From assembly GCA_038046485.1 (NCBI GenBank), contig JBBSWA010000012.1, positions 1-63,057 of the forward strand: a stretch of DNA of 63,057 bases, given 5' to 3'. This document shows positions 8,508 to 15,638 of this stretch, one piece after another (the stretch's first letter is position 1; each line of letters begins with the position of its first letter). The notes beneath the pieces are model-generated. The model did not search any database, was not told the origin of the DNA, and was given only the letters and a program-made list of their open reading frames with translations. The translations under genes and the position numbers were made by a program. Source of the DNA: JBBSWA01 sp038046485. GTDB taxonomy: Archaea; Nanobdellota; Nanobdellia; Woesearchaeales; SM23-78.

Positions 8508-9199
8508 GTTTTTATGGTTCTAGGTTGGTGTCGGCGTCGCTTCCTGTGATGGTTATGGTGAGGTTGTCTCCTGAGGCGCCGTCTGCTGTTGCATCGGGTG
8601 GTATGAGGACTGCGAGGTCGATGTTGATGGCGTCTTTGGTGTCGTCGAATGACATGAGTCCTAGGCTTGAGCTTCCTTGGCAGACGCGGTAGCCTGCGTT
8701 TGCGGCTCGGTTTAGTCCTGTCCAGTTTCCTGGTCCGTACATGCGTGTTCCGTTGGCGCAGCTTCCTGTTTCGTTGTCGCTTGCGTCGAACCATACGCCT
8801 GGGTTGCTTCCTCCGATCCAGGTGGCGTTTGTCTTATCGAAGCTTACGTTGATGCTTAGGTTGCTGTTGCCGTCGTTTCGTACGACGATGCTTTCGTTGG
8901 AGTCTCGGAAGGTGGTGCAGTTGCCGATGGGCAGGCCGGTGTCGGTGCTGTTGAGCCTGCAGGTGCTGCCGTTGGCAAAGCCTCCTCCGAAGTTCATGAA
9001 GCTGGCGATGGCTGTAAGAGCAATTTGAGAGGTGACTGTGACGTTCGCTTGACCGGCTGGGGCAGATGTCGCAAAGCCGGTTAAAATTCGTGCTCCCCGC
9101 AATTGATCTAACTTGATCAGAGCCGTAAACGTACCCCCCGCACTAATAAGAATACTCGCAATAAGAAATAACGCCAAACTTTTATTCGAAATATCCATT
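8499..9199 (-). repeat. Exact 701-bp direct repeat, copy B
   Basis: This segment appears identical, base for base as far as I can compare, to 10399-11099, with a constant offset of 1900. Identity begins two bases outside the next gene's start region and ends one base beyond the ATG of the 228-aa gene. The repeat unit therefore coincides with one gene. Confidence 0.9.
8512..9198 (-). CDS. Duplicated secreted surface-subunit protein, copy B
   Basis: A 228-aa protein identical to the one at 10412-11098. It has a hydrophobic N-terminal anchor (LALFLIASILISAGGTF), the module LDQLRGARILTGFAT and then a beta-rich domain. That domain has paired Cys (TCRLN..NCTTF, GSCANG..YRVCQG), a segment VRNDGNSNLSINVSF typical of surface beta-sandwiches, and at least eight N-X-S/T sequons. 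From about residue 62 the codons end almost always in C or G, unlike the anchor part and the neighbours. This suggests high expression or a cassette of different origin. A separate TATA-like box at 9225-9234 implies it is also transcribed on its own. A filament or S-layer-like subunit is plausible but not shown. Confidence 0.75.
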   Translation of the reverse strand: MDISNKSLALFLIASILISAGGTFTALIKLDQLRGARILTGFATSAPAGQANVTVTSQIALTAIASFMNFGGGFANGSTCRLNSTDTGLPIGNCTTFRDSNESIVVRNDGNSNLSINVSFDKTNATWIGGSNPGVWFDASDNETGSCANGTRMYGPGNWTGLNRAANAGYRVCQGSSSLGLMSFDDTKDAINIDLAVLIPPDATADGASGDNLTITITGSDADTNLEP

Positions 9200-9224
9200 T
9201 TTCTCTTTTTTTCATGTACTCGAG

Positions 9225-9234
9225 TTTATAAATA
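9225..9234 (-). promoter_or_regulatory. TATA-like box for duplicated copy B
   Basis: The minus strand reads TATTTATAAA here, about 30 bp before the ATG at 9198. It lies outside the 701-bp repeat, so copy B has a different promoter from copy A. Confidence 0.55.
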
Positions 9235-9246
9235 TTGTTTTGTTTT

Positions 9247-10407
9247 TTATTTCGTTCGATTGTTCTCTTCTTTTTCCTTTTTTTTGCGCCAAAGTATGAT
9301 GAAGAGCAAGTTTACCAAGATCAATATGAGTAATACCATATACATATAATTAAATTCTCCTTTTACCTCCCCCGGTTTTTCAATCACTTCAGAGCTTTTT
9401 ATGACTTTTACCGTTCCTAATCGTTCGGTTTTATCTCCATTATAAAAAACAGTGATCTTTATCGGACGCTCTCCTAACGGAACGCCCTGTGCATCTAAAT
9501 ACGTTGTTAATATACCCCCTTCGAATCGGGGGATGTTAATGGTCGGTGTTTTTTCATTTTTTCCCTCCCATTCCACTTCACCATACACATCTTTTAATGG
9601 CAGGTTCCAATTACTCTGAACTCCTATTTCAAACTTATTTAAACTATCGACTCTTAACTCTTTTGTGTAGCTTGTGATGTCTACTTTTAATGTGCCGATT
9701 TTAAAATCATCCCCCGTACTTATGTTTGAGCCGTCATAGAATATGTTCGCTACAGCTTGATACCAACCCGGTTTCATTCCTTGGGTTTCCATGAGTGTGG
9801 TTACTCCTGAACTTTCGCCGCTTTTTAAAGGAAACTTTTCGGTTCGAAAATGCGCTACCTTATCCCCTTGTGAATTGAAAACATCAATATCTGAGTATAA
9901 AGATTGGATGTCTTGATATGTCCAACTTTTTACACTTACGCTTAATGAAGCATTTTCCCCTTCATTTACATCTTGCACATTCATGTTTCCTCGGATTGTC
10001 TTCTCACTTGACAACGAAATGACCCGAATTGCGGTTTCTACACCCGTAAGCGCTGCGACGCCTCCTCCACTTGAAGTTTCTCTTGCTCCAAATATGATTC
10101 GATGCTCTCCAGGGGACAATGAATCTCCAAACTTAATTTGAACTGTTACCTCTCTAGTCCCCCCTAAGGGAGATGGATCGATTAATTTTACGTAGGGGGT
10201 TAATTCTTCATCTGTTTGAATATATGCTTCTATCCCCCCTGAATCTCCTACTGTGAAGGTAAAACTTGCCTCCCCTCCTGGATTAAATGTGACGATACGC
10301 TGATCGTATGGAACTGAACTGCCGATTCGTGAGGTAGCACTTACTGAATAAATATTTAAAATAATAAAAAAACTAAAACATAAAACAAAAAGAAAATGTT
10401 GTTTCAT
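9247..10407 (-). CDS. Membrane-anchored beta-sandwich protein (chaperone-like)
   Basis: This 386-aa protein has a cleavable-looking signal peptide (FLFVLCFSFFIILNIYSVSA) and an extracellular region predicted as several Ig-like domains. The first has the pattern VTFNPGGEASFTFTV followed by SPGEHRIIFGA, typical of COG1470/NEW3-like domains and loosely like periplasmic pilus chaperones. A single C-terminal transmembrane helix (MYMVLLILILVNLLFIILW) ends in a basic, charged tail. It begins four bases after copy A of the duplicated subunit. Its place between the two copies suggests a role in export or assembly of that subunit. This is inferred from context only. Confidence 0.7.
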   Translation of the reverse strand: MKQHFLFVLCFSFFIILNIYSVSATSRIGSSVPYDQRIVTFNPGGEASFTFTVGDSGGIEAYIQTDEELTPYVKLIDPSPLGGTREVTVQIKFGDSLSPGEHRIIFGARETSSGGGVAALTGVETAIRVISLSSEKTIRGNMNVQDVNEGENASLSVSVKSWTYQDIQSLYSDIDVFNSQGDKVAHFRTEKFPLKSGESSGVTTLMETQGMKPGWYQAVANIFYDGSNISTGDDFKIGTLKVDITSYTKELRVDSLNKFEIGVQSNWNLPLKDVYGEVEWEGKNEKTPTINIPRFEGGILTTYLDAQGVPLGERPIKITVFYNGDKTERLGTVKVIKSSEVIEKPGEVKGEFNYMYMVLLILILVNLLFIILWRKKKEKEENNRTK

Positions 10408-11099
10408 GTTTTTATGGTTCTAGGTTGGTGTCGGCGTCGCTTCCTGTGATGGTTATGGTGAGGTTGTCTCCTGAGGCGCCGTCTGCTGTTGCATCGGGTG
10501 GTATGAGGACTGCGAGGTCGATGTTGATGGCGTCTTTGGTGTCGTCGAATGACATGAGTCCTAGGCTTGAGCTTCCTTGGCAGACGCGGTAGCCTGCGTT
10601 TGCGGCTCGGTTTAGTCCTGTCCAGTTTCCTGGTCCGTACATGCGTGTTCCGTTGGCGCAGCTTCCTGTTTCGTTGTCGCTTGCGTCGAACCATACGCCT
10701 GGGTTGCTTCCTCCGATCCAGGTGGCGTTTGTCTTATCGAAGCTTACGTTGATGCTTAGGTTGCTGTTGCCGTCGTTTCGTACGACGATGCTTTCGTTGG
10801 AGTCTCGGAAGGTGGTGCAGTTGCCGATGGGCAGGCCGGTGTCGGTGCTGTTGAGCCTGCAGGTGCTGCCGTTGGCAAAGCCTCCTCCGAAGTTCATGAA
10901 GCTGGCGATGGCTGTAAGAGCAATTTGAGAGGTGACTGTGACGTTCGCTTGACCGGCTGGGGCAGATGTCGCAAAGCCGGTTAAAATTCGTGCTCCCCGC
11001 AATTGATCTAACTTGATCAGAGCCGTAAACGTACCCCCCGCACTAATAAGAATACTCGCAATAAGAAATAACGCCAAACTTTTATTCGAAATATCCATT
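10399..11099 (-). repeat. Exact 701-bp direct repeat, copy A
   Basis: This is the partner of 8499-9199. Upstream sequence differs completely: here the gene overlaps the 147-aa gene and has no separate promoter. Downstream sequence also differs from the first bases of the following gene onward. Confidence 0.9.
10412..11098 (-). CDS. Duplicated secreted surface-subunit protein, copy A
   Basis: Protein sequence is identical to copy B (8512-9198). The N-terminal anchor and LTGFAT module are followed by a Cys-paired, sequon-rich beta domain whose codons are strongly C/G-ending. Its ATG lies 17 bases inside the preceding 147-aa gene, so it is translated as part of that operon, while copy B has its own TATA-like box. 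The two copies are followed by different membrane proteins, as if one subunit is made in two assembly contexts or at two times. Recent duplication or ongoing gene conversion would explain the perfect identity; an assembly error is possible but less likely because the flanks differ. Confidence 0.75.
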   Translation of the reverse strand: MDISNKSLALFLIASILISAGGTFTALIKLDQLRGARILTGFATSAPAGQANVTVTSQIALTAIASFMNFGGGFANGSTCRLNSTDTGLPIGNCTTFRDSNESIVVRNDGNSNLSINVSFDKTNATWIGGSNPGVWFDASDNETGSCANGTRMYGPGNWTGLNRAANAGYRVCQGSSSLGLMSFDDTKDAINIDLAVLIPPDATADGASGDNLTITITGSDADTNLEP

Positions 11100-11525
11100 G
11101 TTTACACCCCTGTCTTCATAATAATACAGCTTTGAATTTGAATTCTGATTTTGAGAGGGAACTGAATGAGCTTTTTTAATTTCTTGCTTTGTTTCCACTG
11201 GATTTGTCACAGCTATCGTAGAAGACTTTTTTATCTCCACATTGGGTTTTTTTTGTATTTGAAGTGTGGCATAGCCTGTACTTCCTGTGGAAACTGGCTT
11301 AGGAGACGCATTATCTTTAGGGTAATAGACGCCTAGTTGAGCCGATCCAACGGCTGGCTTTTCGTCGTGAATCAACACTTGAGAACGACTGATTTCGTTT
11401 AAAACCAAGAAACTTCCGATGAGAGAAATGACGACAGTTAAAAGAACCAAAGCCACTAACCCTTTTTTAGAGATATCCTTTGTCTCGGGCATTTTTGGCT
11501 CTTGAGGCTTTTCTAATATACTCAT
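11082..11525 (-). CDS. Small membrane-anchored protein heading the surface operon
   Basis: A 147-aa protein with a short basic cytosolic start (MSILEKPQEPKMPETKDISKKG, abbreviated here), one transmembrane helix (LVALVLLTVVISLIGSFLVL) and the segment NEISRSQVLI. This resembles the anchor region of the 228-aa proteins that follow (DISNKS..KLDQLRG). The outer part is short, Lys/Ser/Asn-rich and of low complexity, ending YYEDRGVNNGYFE. It overlaps copy A by 17 bases. A TATA-like GATTTATATAGA at 11556-11566 lies 36 bp before the ATG. The IS element begins only 14 bp beyond that box. Possibly a minor subunit or adaptor of the same surface structure. Confidence 0.65.
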   Translation of the reverse strand: MSILEKPQEPKMPETKDISKKGLVALVLLTVVISLIGSFLVLNEISRSQVLIHDEKPAVGSAQLGVYYPKDNASPKPVSTGSTGYATLQIQKKPNVEIKKSSTIAVTNPVETKQEIKKAHSVPSQNQNSNSKLYYYEDRGVNNGYFE

Positions 11526-11633
11526 TTAGCTCACGCCTCTTTTTTGTACCCCCGTCTATATAAATCTTTCTACAATTTAGTATAAGACAAAAGTAACGCA
11601 TAATTTATATAGTGGTTGTGCTTTCTTGTTGGT

Positions 11634-12095
11634 ATGATAAACCTCCAAACAAGAGAACTTGTCCTGAAGTGGACGAACCAACATAAAACACAACAAGAAA
11701 TCGCTGACTTGGCAGGATGCCATCAGTCTGCGATAAGCAGACTGCTTGCGAAGCACAAAAAAACAGGCAGCATCAAGAACCGTTTTCGCAGTGGACGACC
11801 AACACCTCTGACGCAAAAAACCCTTGCAAAACTAAAAAAAGAATTTACAAACAAAGCCCGCGCAGCAAACAAGAAATTCTGCTCGATCGACACAAAAAAA
11901 TTCTCCGAACTCATTCAAAAAACAACAGGCAAGAACTACACAACACGACATGTGGAACGGATCCTTCACAAACTTGATTTCTCTAGAATAACTCCTCGCT
12001 CACAACACATAAAAAATGATCCAGAAAAAGTTGCTGCATTTCGAGACGAGTTTAAAAAAAACTTCAAACAGAATACTTGGGTTATGAACTTGTAG
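11634..12095 (+). CDS. IS630 transposase, first frame (DNA-binding part)
   Basis: This is the N-terminal half of the transposase: a helix-turn-helix (TQQEIADLAGCHQSAISRLL), the RSGRP linker and a second HTH region with RHVERILHKLDFSR. An upstream ATG at 11616 exists, but the TATA-like TTTATATA at 11604-11611 puts transcription near 11634, which favours the ATG there (MINLQTRE). Near the end the zero-frame codons AAA AAA AAC at 12054-12062 form the slippery heptamer A_AAA_AAC (12056-12062). A -1 slip there enters the second frame before this frame stops at 12093-12095. Confidence 0.88.
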   Translation: MINLQTRELVLKWTNQHKTQQEIADLAGCHQSAISRLLAKHKKTGSIKNRFRSGRPTPLTQKTLAKLKKEFTNKARAANKKFCSIDTKKFSELIQKTTGKNYTTRHVERILHKLDFSRITPRSQHIKNDPEKVAAFRDEFKKNFKQNTWVMNL

Positions 12096-12589
12096 CAATT
12101 GATGAAGCAGGATTTCACCTCACAACAACCTACAAAAGAATCTGGTTTCCTCGAGGAGAAACACCACGCGGAGCATTCTTTTGGAGTTCAAAAAAGCTCA
12201 TCACATTCGGAGCTCTAACAAGCAACCACAAGTTTTACTACGATTTTTACATCGCACAAAACAGCTTAACGTTCATGCACTTTCTTCGAGAGCTTTTCAA
12301 AACATTTGACAAACACAAGAACTACCTTCTCATCATGGACAACGCAGGATTCCATAAAACACAATGCGTCAAAAACCTCCTCGCAGAATATGCTCCACGC
12401 ATCCGCGTCGAGCATATTCCCCCATACTCCCCAGAACTCAACCCCATCGAAACCTGCTGGAAAGTAACAAAAAACAACGTCACAAAATCTCAATGCTTTC
12501 CAACAATCGACCACATGCAAGAAGCACTAGAAACCTTCTGGCAAGAACATATTTTTATGCAAAACTTCATGCGTTACTTATGTCGCTAA
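12077..12589 (+). CDS. IS630 transposase, second frame (DDE catalytic part)
   Basis: This frame contains the catalytic triad of IS630 transposases: Asp in VAIDEAGF, Asp in LLIMDNAGFHKT and Glu in SPELNPIETCW. It overlaps the first frame by 19 bases and is in the -1 frame relative to it. Reading from the slippery site at 12056-12062 continues LQTEYLGYELVAIDEAGF without a stop, so the functional enzyme is probably a fusion of both frames. The ATG at 12077 may not be used. Host factors are not expected to be needed for this family. Confidence 0.9.
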   Translation: MGYELVAIDEAGFHLTTTYKRIWFPRGETPRGAFFWSSKKLITFGALTSNHKFYYDFYIAQNSLTFMHFLRELFKTFDKHKNYLLIMDNAGFHKTQCVKNLLAEYAPRIRVEHIPPYSPELNPIETCWKVTKNNVTKSQCFPTIDHMQEALETFWQEHIFMQNFMRYLCR

Positions 12590-12693
12590 CTAATTTTATT
12601 CACCATTTTATTTTATAGCACTCTTTAGACCTTTATTTTTTATTTATTCTCTCTTAACAAGTTTTATAAAAAGACCTTTTCTCCTACTCTTCT

Positions 12694-13053
12694 ATGACAA
12701 CACTTGTAACTTGCTTATCCACAGGTAAAGGCACATGGGTTCCTGTTTTGGAACTAGCTAAAAACCCTCTTTTTGAACAGGTCTACCTGGTTTGTAATCC
12801 TTGGACTCAACAAAACTTCAAAACCCAACAAAATAACTTTCACCTCATCCTTGTTGATGATGAGCAACCTCTTCCTAATCTGGTTGAAACCATTCAGAAC
12901 GCCCTTAAAGGCAAGATCCTTGACACTGAAGTTGCTCTCAATCTTTTCTCAGGAACTGGAAAAGAGCATATGGCAATTCTATCAGCCCTTTTAAAACTAG
13001 GACTTGGTATTCGTCTGGTTCATGTGCAAGATACCCAAGTTCAGGAGATCTAA
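12694..13053 (+). CDS. Hypothetical small alpha/beta protein with CARF-like motif
   Basis: A 119-aa protein predicted to alternate beta strands and helices (LVTCLSTGKGTW, VYLVCNP, HLILVDDE). The strand-turn-helix segment ALNLFSGTGKEHMAILSAL resembles the NxxGGT-type motif of CARF and Csx1/Csm6-like Rossmann folds, which bind cyclic nucleotides. No effector domain or CRISPR locus is nearby, so the resemblance may be only fold-level. A TATA-like TTTATAAAAA at 12662-12671 about 27 bp upstream supports the start. It lies next to the IS right end and may have been part of the ancestral neighbourhood. Confidence 0.65.
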   Translation: MTTLVTCLSTGKGTWVPVLELAKNPLFEQVYLVCNPWTQQNFKTQQNNFHLILVDDEQPLPNLVETIQNALKGKILDTEVALNLFSGTGKEHMAILSALLKLGLGIRLVHVQDTQVQEI

Positions 13054-13075
13054 TCAAGAATTTTGATCAAGAAAT

Positions 13076-13765
13076 TTAATTAGGCATAACGCTTAATAGG
13101 CGGTATACAAAACGGTCTGTAACCCTTACCAAGTCTTCGCTTGACTTTCCTTCCAAAAGGATGCAATTGCCTTTTGAATGAACGACGTTTACATCTCCTA
13201 ACTTCAACCATACTACCACGGTTTGATTATCTGCGTTTGCACAAGTCACCAATGGATTTATGGCATTCGCCTTACTCTTTGCCGAAGGGCGGGTTAGCGC
13301 TCCATGGGTTTGGATGTTGTAGATTTTATACCGTGAACCTGTAATCCTGGATAGCTCTACAGCGGCTACTACTGCCTTACTTTCTAAATCCGGATCTAAG
13401 GTGATAAAAATTCGGTCTGAAGCGTTTAATTGCTGAATTTTCTTTTCAATTAGAGGCTCTACGGGGATATCCTCCAGGTCTTTTGGATGATGATAAAATG
13501 GAATGATATATAGCTGATCTCCTACTTGAATTTGCGTTGTCCAAACCAAGTCCCCCTTATAAAAATCAAATCCATTGTACCGATAAGCCTTGGGGTAGAT
13601 GACCTTCATATAATAGATGTATGTAAAGAAACTTGCTAACACCACGGCGATCAGTAGGATGCTGATCCATAATGTCAGAGTGGATGAAACCTTCTTTACT
13701 TCTTTTACTTCCTTACCCTCATTCTTGCTCTTTGATTTACTTTTCATTTCTTTTTTTTGGCTCAT
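13076..13765 (-). CDS. Membrane-anchored hypothetical protein, paralogue 1
   Basis: A 229-aa protein with a Lys/Ser-rich cytosolic start and one transmembrane helix (LWISILLIAVVLASFFTYIYYM). Its outer domain contains YNGFDFYKGDLVW, IPFYHHPKDLEDIPV and a C-terminal block with CANADNQTVVVWLKLGDVN..GNCILLEG..DRFVYRLL. The same landmarks occur in the next gene upstream (13799-14383), so the two are diverged tandem paralogues. Two Cys in the outer domain could form a disulphide. I do not recognise the family, and no enzymatic motif is visible. Confidence 0.75.
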   Translation of the reverse strand: MSQKKEMKSKSKSKNEGKEVKEVKKVSSTLTLWISILLIAVVLASFFTYIYYMKVIYPKAYRYNGFDFYKGDLVWTTQIQVGDQLYIIPFYHHPKDLEDIPVEPLIEKKIQQLNASDRIFITLDPDLESKAVVAAVELSRITGSRYKIYNIQTHGALTRPSAKSKANAINPLVTCANADNQTVVVWLKLGDVNVVHSKGNCILLEGKSSEDLVRVTDRFVYRLLSVMPN

Positions 13766-13798
13766 GGTCTTTTATCCTAATTTATCTCAACATGAATA

Positions 13799-14383
13799 TT
13801 ATCCCAATACTCCGAAATAAGTATACAAGATGCGGTCACGCCAGCGCAAGAAATCAACTCCCAATCCATTTAAGATCAGGCAATTACCTTTTAGTTGTGA
13901 AGATACTAAAAAAGAGCTGTTTAGGTATATGACTGGGCTGTTCTGGGTTGCATTTGCGCATGAAAGAACTGGAAGATCTGGGTATACATTTGAAGCGCTT
14001 GTTACGCCATTCACTAAGGGTTTTCCCCACCAACGGTTCCAATCAAATCGAGTGAGCTCAATGTACTGCAGGCTTTCTTGGGCGGGATCGAAAACAACCT
14101 GAGGAATCCAAGCTCTGCGGATTAACTCTACCGATTCCTTAGATACATTAAGGCTTTCCACATCCTGCGGGAGACTATAAAATGGGATTTCTTTATTATT
14201 TAACTTGACTACGTATTTGCCATCGGTCAATTTGAACTTGTAGTCTTTATACTCAAACGAGTCTCCTCCTGAAGACACTGAGCCTAGGTATACACCAAAA
14301 GCTGAAAAGATCATGAGTGCTGCCATAAATACACTTACCCAAATCCGCTTTCGATTGTCTTGTTTTCGTTCACGCCAGCTCAT
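13799..14383 (-). CDS. Membrane-anchored hypothetical protein, paralogue 2
   Basis: A 194-aa protein with a basic start (MSWRERKQDNRKRIW), one transmembrane helix (VSVFMAALMIFSAFGVYLG) and an outer domain matching paralogue 1 at YKDYKFKLTDGKYVV, IPFYSLPQDVESLNV, CANATQNSPVIYLN and KGNCLILNG..DRILYTYFG. It lacks the long charged N-terminal tail of the other copy. A TATA-like TTTTTTAAACG box at 14405-14415 lies about 27 bp upstream. The pair probably forms one transcript of two related surface proteins. Function unknown. Confidence 0.75.
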   Translation of the reverse strand: MSWRERKQDNRKRIWVSVFMAALMIFSAFGVYLGSVSSGGDSFEYKDYKFKLTDGKYVVKLNNKEIPFYSLPQDVESLNVSKESVELIRRAWIPQVVFDPAQESLQYIELTRFDWNRWWGKPLVNGVTSASNVYPDLPVLSCANATQNSPVIYLNSSFLVSSQLKGNCLILNGLGVDFLRWRDRILYTYFGVLG

Positions 14384-14596
14384 ATCGCTTTAGAAAAATA
14401 AGGCGTTTAAAAAAGTTATGAATTCTTCCGGCCTTTTTCCCCTTTCTTTCCTAAAAGCGCCTCTCCAAAAAGCTCGACCGGGTGCAGAACAGATATTTTT
14501 GAAGTATGCTCAACGCCCAGTTTACAAGTGGGTGGATTTTTTCTACAGGACCATTCAACCGCAACCTTATAAACTACTTTCATTCACCCCTGTTTT

Positions 14597-15289
14597 ATGC
14601 AGCTTACTGTTGTACTGGTTGAGCCTGAGACCTCCGGTAATGTGGGTGCTGTGGCGCGGGTCATGGCTAACTTTGGCTACTCCAAACTCGTCTTGATTAA
14701 TCCTCAATGTAAAATCAATGAGGAAGCTCGCAATCGTGCCAAACACGCTCAAAAGATACTTCAACAAGCTGTTGTCAAAAAATGGGAGCATCTTAAACGC
14801 TATGATTACCTGATCGGTACGGCTGGGAAAAGCACTTCGAGTTACAACCTACGACGTATTCCTTTAACTCCTTCTCAATGTGCTTTGCGTATCTCTAAAC
14901 TTAGAAAGACAAAGATTGCTCTTCTTTTAGGTAGAGAAGGAAATGGCCTTTACAATGAAGAGCTTCAACAGTGTGATTTTGTTGTCACCATTCCGGCCAC
15001 TTCAAACTATCCTTCCCTTAATCTTAGTCATGCTTTAGCGGTTCTACTTTACGAACTCTTTGTGCACTCGGCTAAGGATAAAATTACAGATGCTTATGTA
15101 CCGATTGATCAAAAAGATAAAGAACGCCTGCTCCGCCTTATCCATGAAGCTCTTGACCGAACCCGTTTTGTTCCGGACACTAAACGCATCACTCAAAAAA
15201 CCATTTGGCAACGGTTGCTTGCGAAATCTTTTCTTACCAAACGAGAAGCCTATGCCTTGATGGGGTTCATCAAGAAAATTAATCCTTAG
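14597..15289 (+). CDS. trmJ: tRNA (cytidine/uridine-2'-O-)-methyltransferase, TrmJ family
   Basis: This 230-aa SPOUT-class enzyme methylates the ribose 2'-OH of nucleotide 32 in tRNA in known archaeal TrmJ proteins. Family motifs are present: motif 1 VLVEPETSGNVGAVARVMANFG near the N-terminus (partly listed), the knot loop LLGREGNGL and the C-terminal knot segment IPATSNYPSLNLSHALAVLLYEL. The roughly 80-residue C-terminal extension is helical, as in TrmJ. A TATA-like CTTATAAAC at 14564-14572 lies 28 bp before the ATG, so translation is probably leaderless. The 3' end overlaps the convergent wHTH gene by 11 bases. Confidence 0.92.
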   Translation: MQLTVVLVEPETSGNVGAVARVMANFGYSKLVLINPQCKINEEARNRAKHAQKILQQAVVKKWEHLKRYDYLIGTAGKSTSSYNLRRIPLTPSQCALRISKLRKTKIALLLGREGNGLYNEELQQCDFVVTIPATSNYPSLNLSHALAVLLYELFVHSAKDKITDAYVPIDQKDKERLLRLIHEALDRTRFVPDTKRITQKTIWQRLLAKSFLTKREAYALMGFIKKINP

Positions 15290-15605
15290 TTTTTTTCTTA
15301 TCAAAATACTCTTTAACCTTAACACTCATCGTGGGTTTAGCCTTCGAACTCAAGCTGTAATAGATCTTCTCTGCCTTATTTCCCCAAGAATAATTTCCGG
15401 ATTCGATTTGCACCTTATCGACCTTAAAAATATCCAGCTCTTTTCCTCGAGCCAAGTGATAATAAATCACTCGGTTGGTAACCAGCGGGAAAAGAGATTT
15501 ATACACCTTGAATATTTCATATCCATATCCGCGCTTCATAAAATAGAGAATATCCACAACATTTTGACGTACCTGAGAACCAAATGGCCTGCCCCTCTTC
15601 ATCAA
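15279..15605 (-). CDS. Winged-helix DNA-binding protein
   Basis: A 108-aa protein with the layout of a winged helix: QVRQNVVDILYFMKRGYGYEIFKVYK, then the recognition-helix region TNRVIYYHLARGKELDIFKV and a wing-like strand GNYSWGNKAEKIYYSL. The GYGYEIFKVY...YYHLARG pattern is like PadR and other small archaeal wHTH regulators. The basic tail (VKEYFDKKKTKD) overlaps the convergent trmJ end. Its target is unknown; it could bind its own promoter or the divergent region upstream. Confidence 0.75.
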   Translation of the reverse strand: MMKRGRPFGSQVRQNVVDILYFMKRGYGYEIFKVYKSLFPLVTNRVIYYHLARGKELDIFKVDKVQIESGNYSWGNKAEKIYYSLSSKAKPTMSVKVKEYFDKKKTKD

Positions 15606-15638
15606 TTCATCCTCTCGAAACCAGGTTTAAATAAGTTT

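Larger units (their letters stand above)
11580..12590 (+). mobile_element. IS630-family insertion sequence, complete, 1011 bp
   Basis: Terminal inverted repeats are visible at 11580-11601 and 12569-12590. The inner 13 bases of each (CATA/CAT side, AAGTAACGCAT) match exactly and the outer part matches imperfectly. Both ends are flanked by TA (11578-11579 and 12591-12592), the target duplication expected for IS630/Tc1-mariner elements. Inside are two overlapping frames that together make one DDE transposase through a likely -1 frameshift. The stop codon of the second frame lies inside the right repeat. Both ends and the DDE residues are intact, so the element may be active. Confidence 0.92.

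Noticed and set aside
8504..8794. Arg/His-rich open frame, same strand as the duplicated surface gene, and its copy at 10404-10694
   Set aside because: It is a shifted frame inside the C/G-ending codons of the 228-aa gene; the composition follows from that codon bias and there is no promoter or ribosome-binding site.
8499..11099. Duplication as a pure assembly artefact
   Set aside because: Flanking sequences differ on both sides and both copies fit precisely into different gene contexts; still worth a long-read check.
11616..12589. Two independent genes in the IS element
   Set aside because: The slippery sequence in correct phase and the split DDE domain point to one frameshifted transposase.
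12694..13053. Calling the 119-aa protein a CRISPR-associated CARF protein
   Set aside because: Only one short motif matches and there is no CRISPR locus or effector domain.
14418..14696. 92-aa open frame upstream of and overlapping trmJ
   Set aside because: It overlaps the strong trmJ gene by 100 bases in another frame and lacks a conserved-looking composition or a matching promoter distance.
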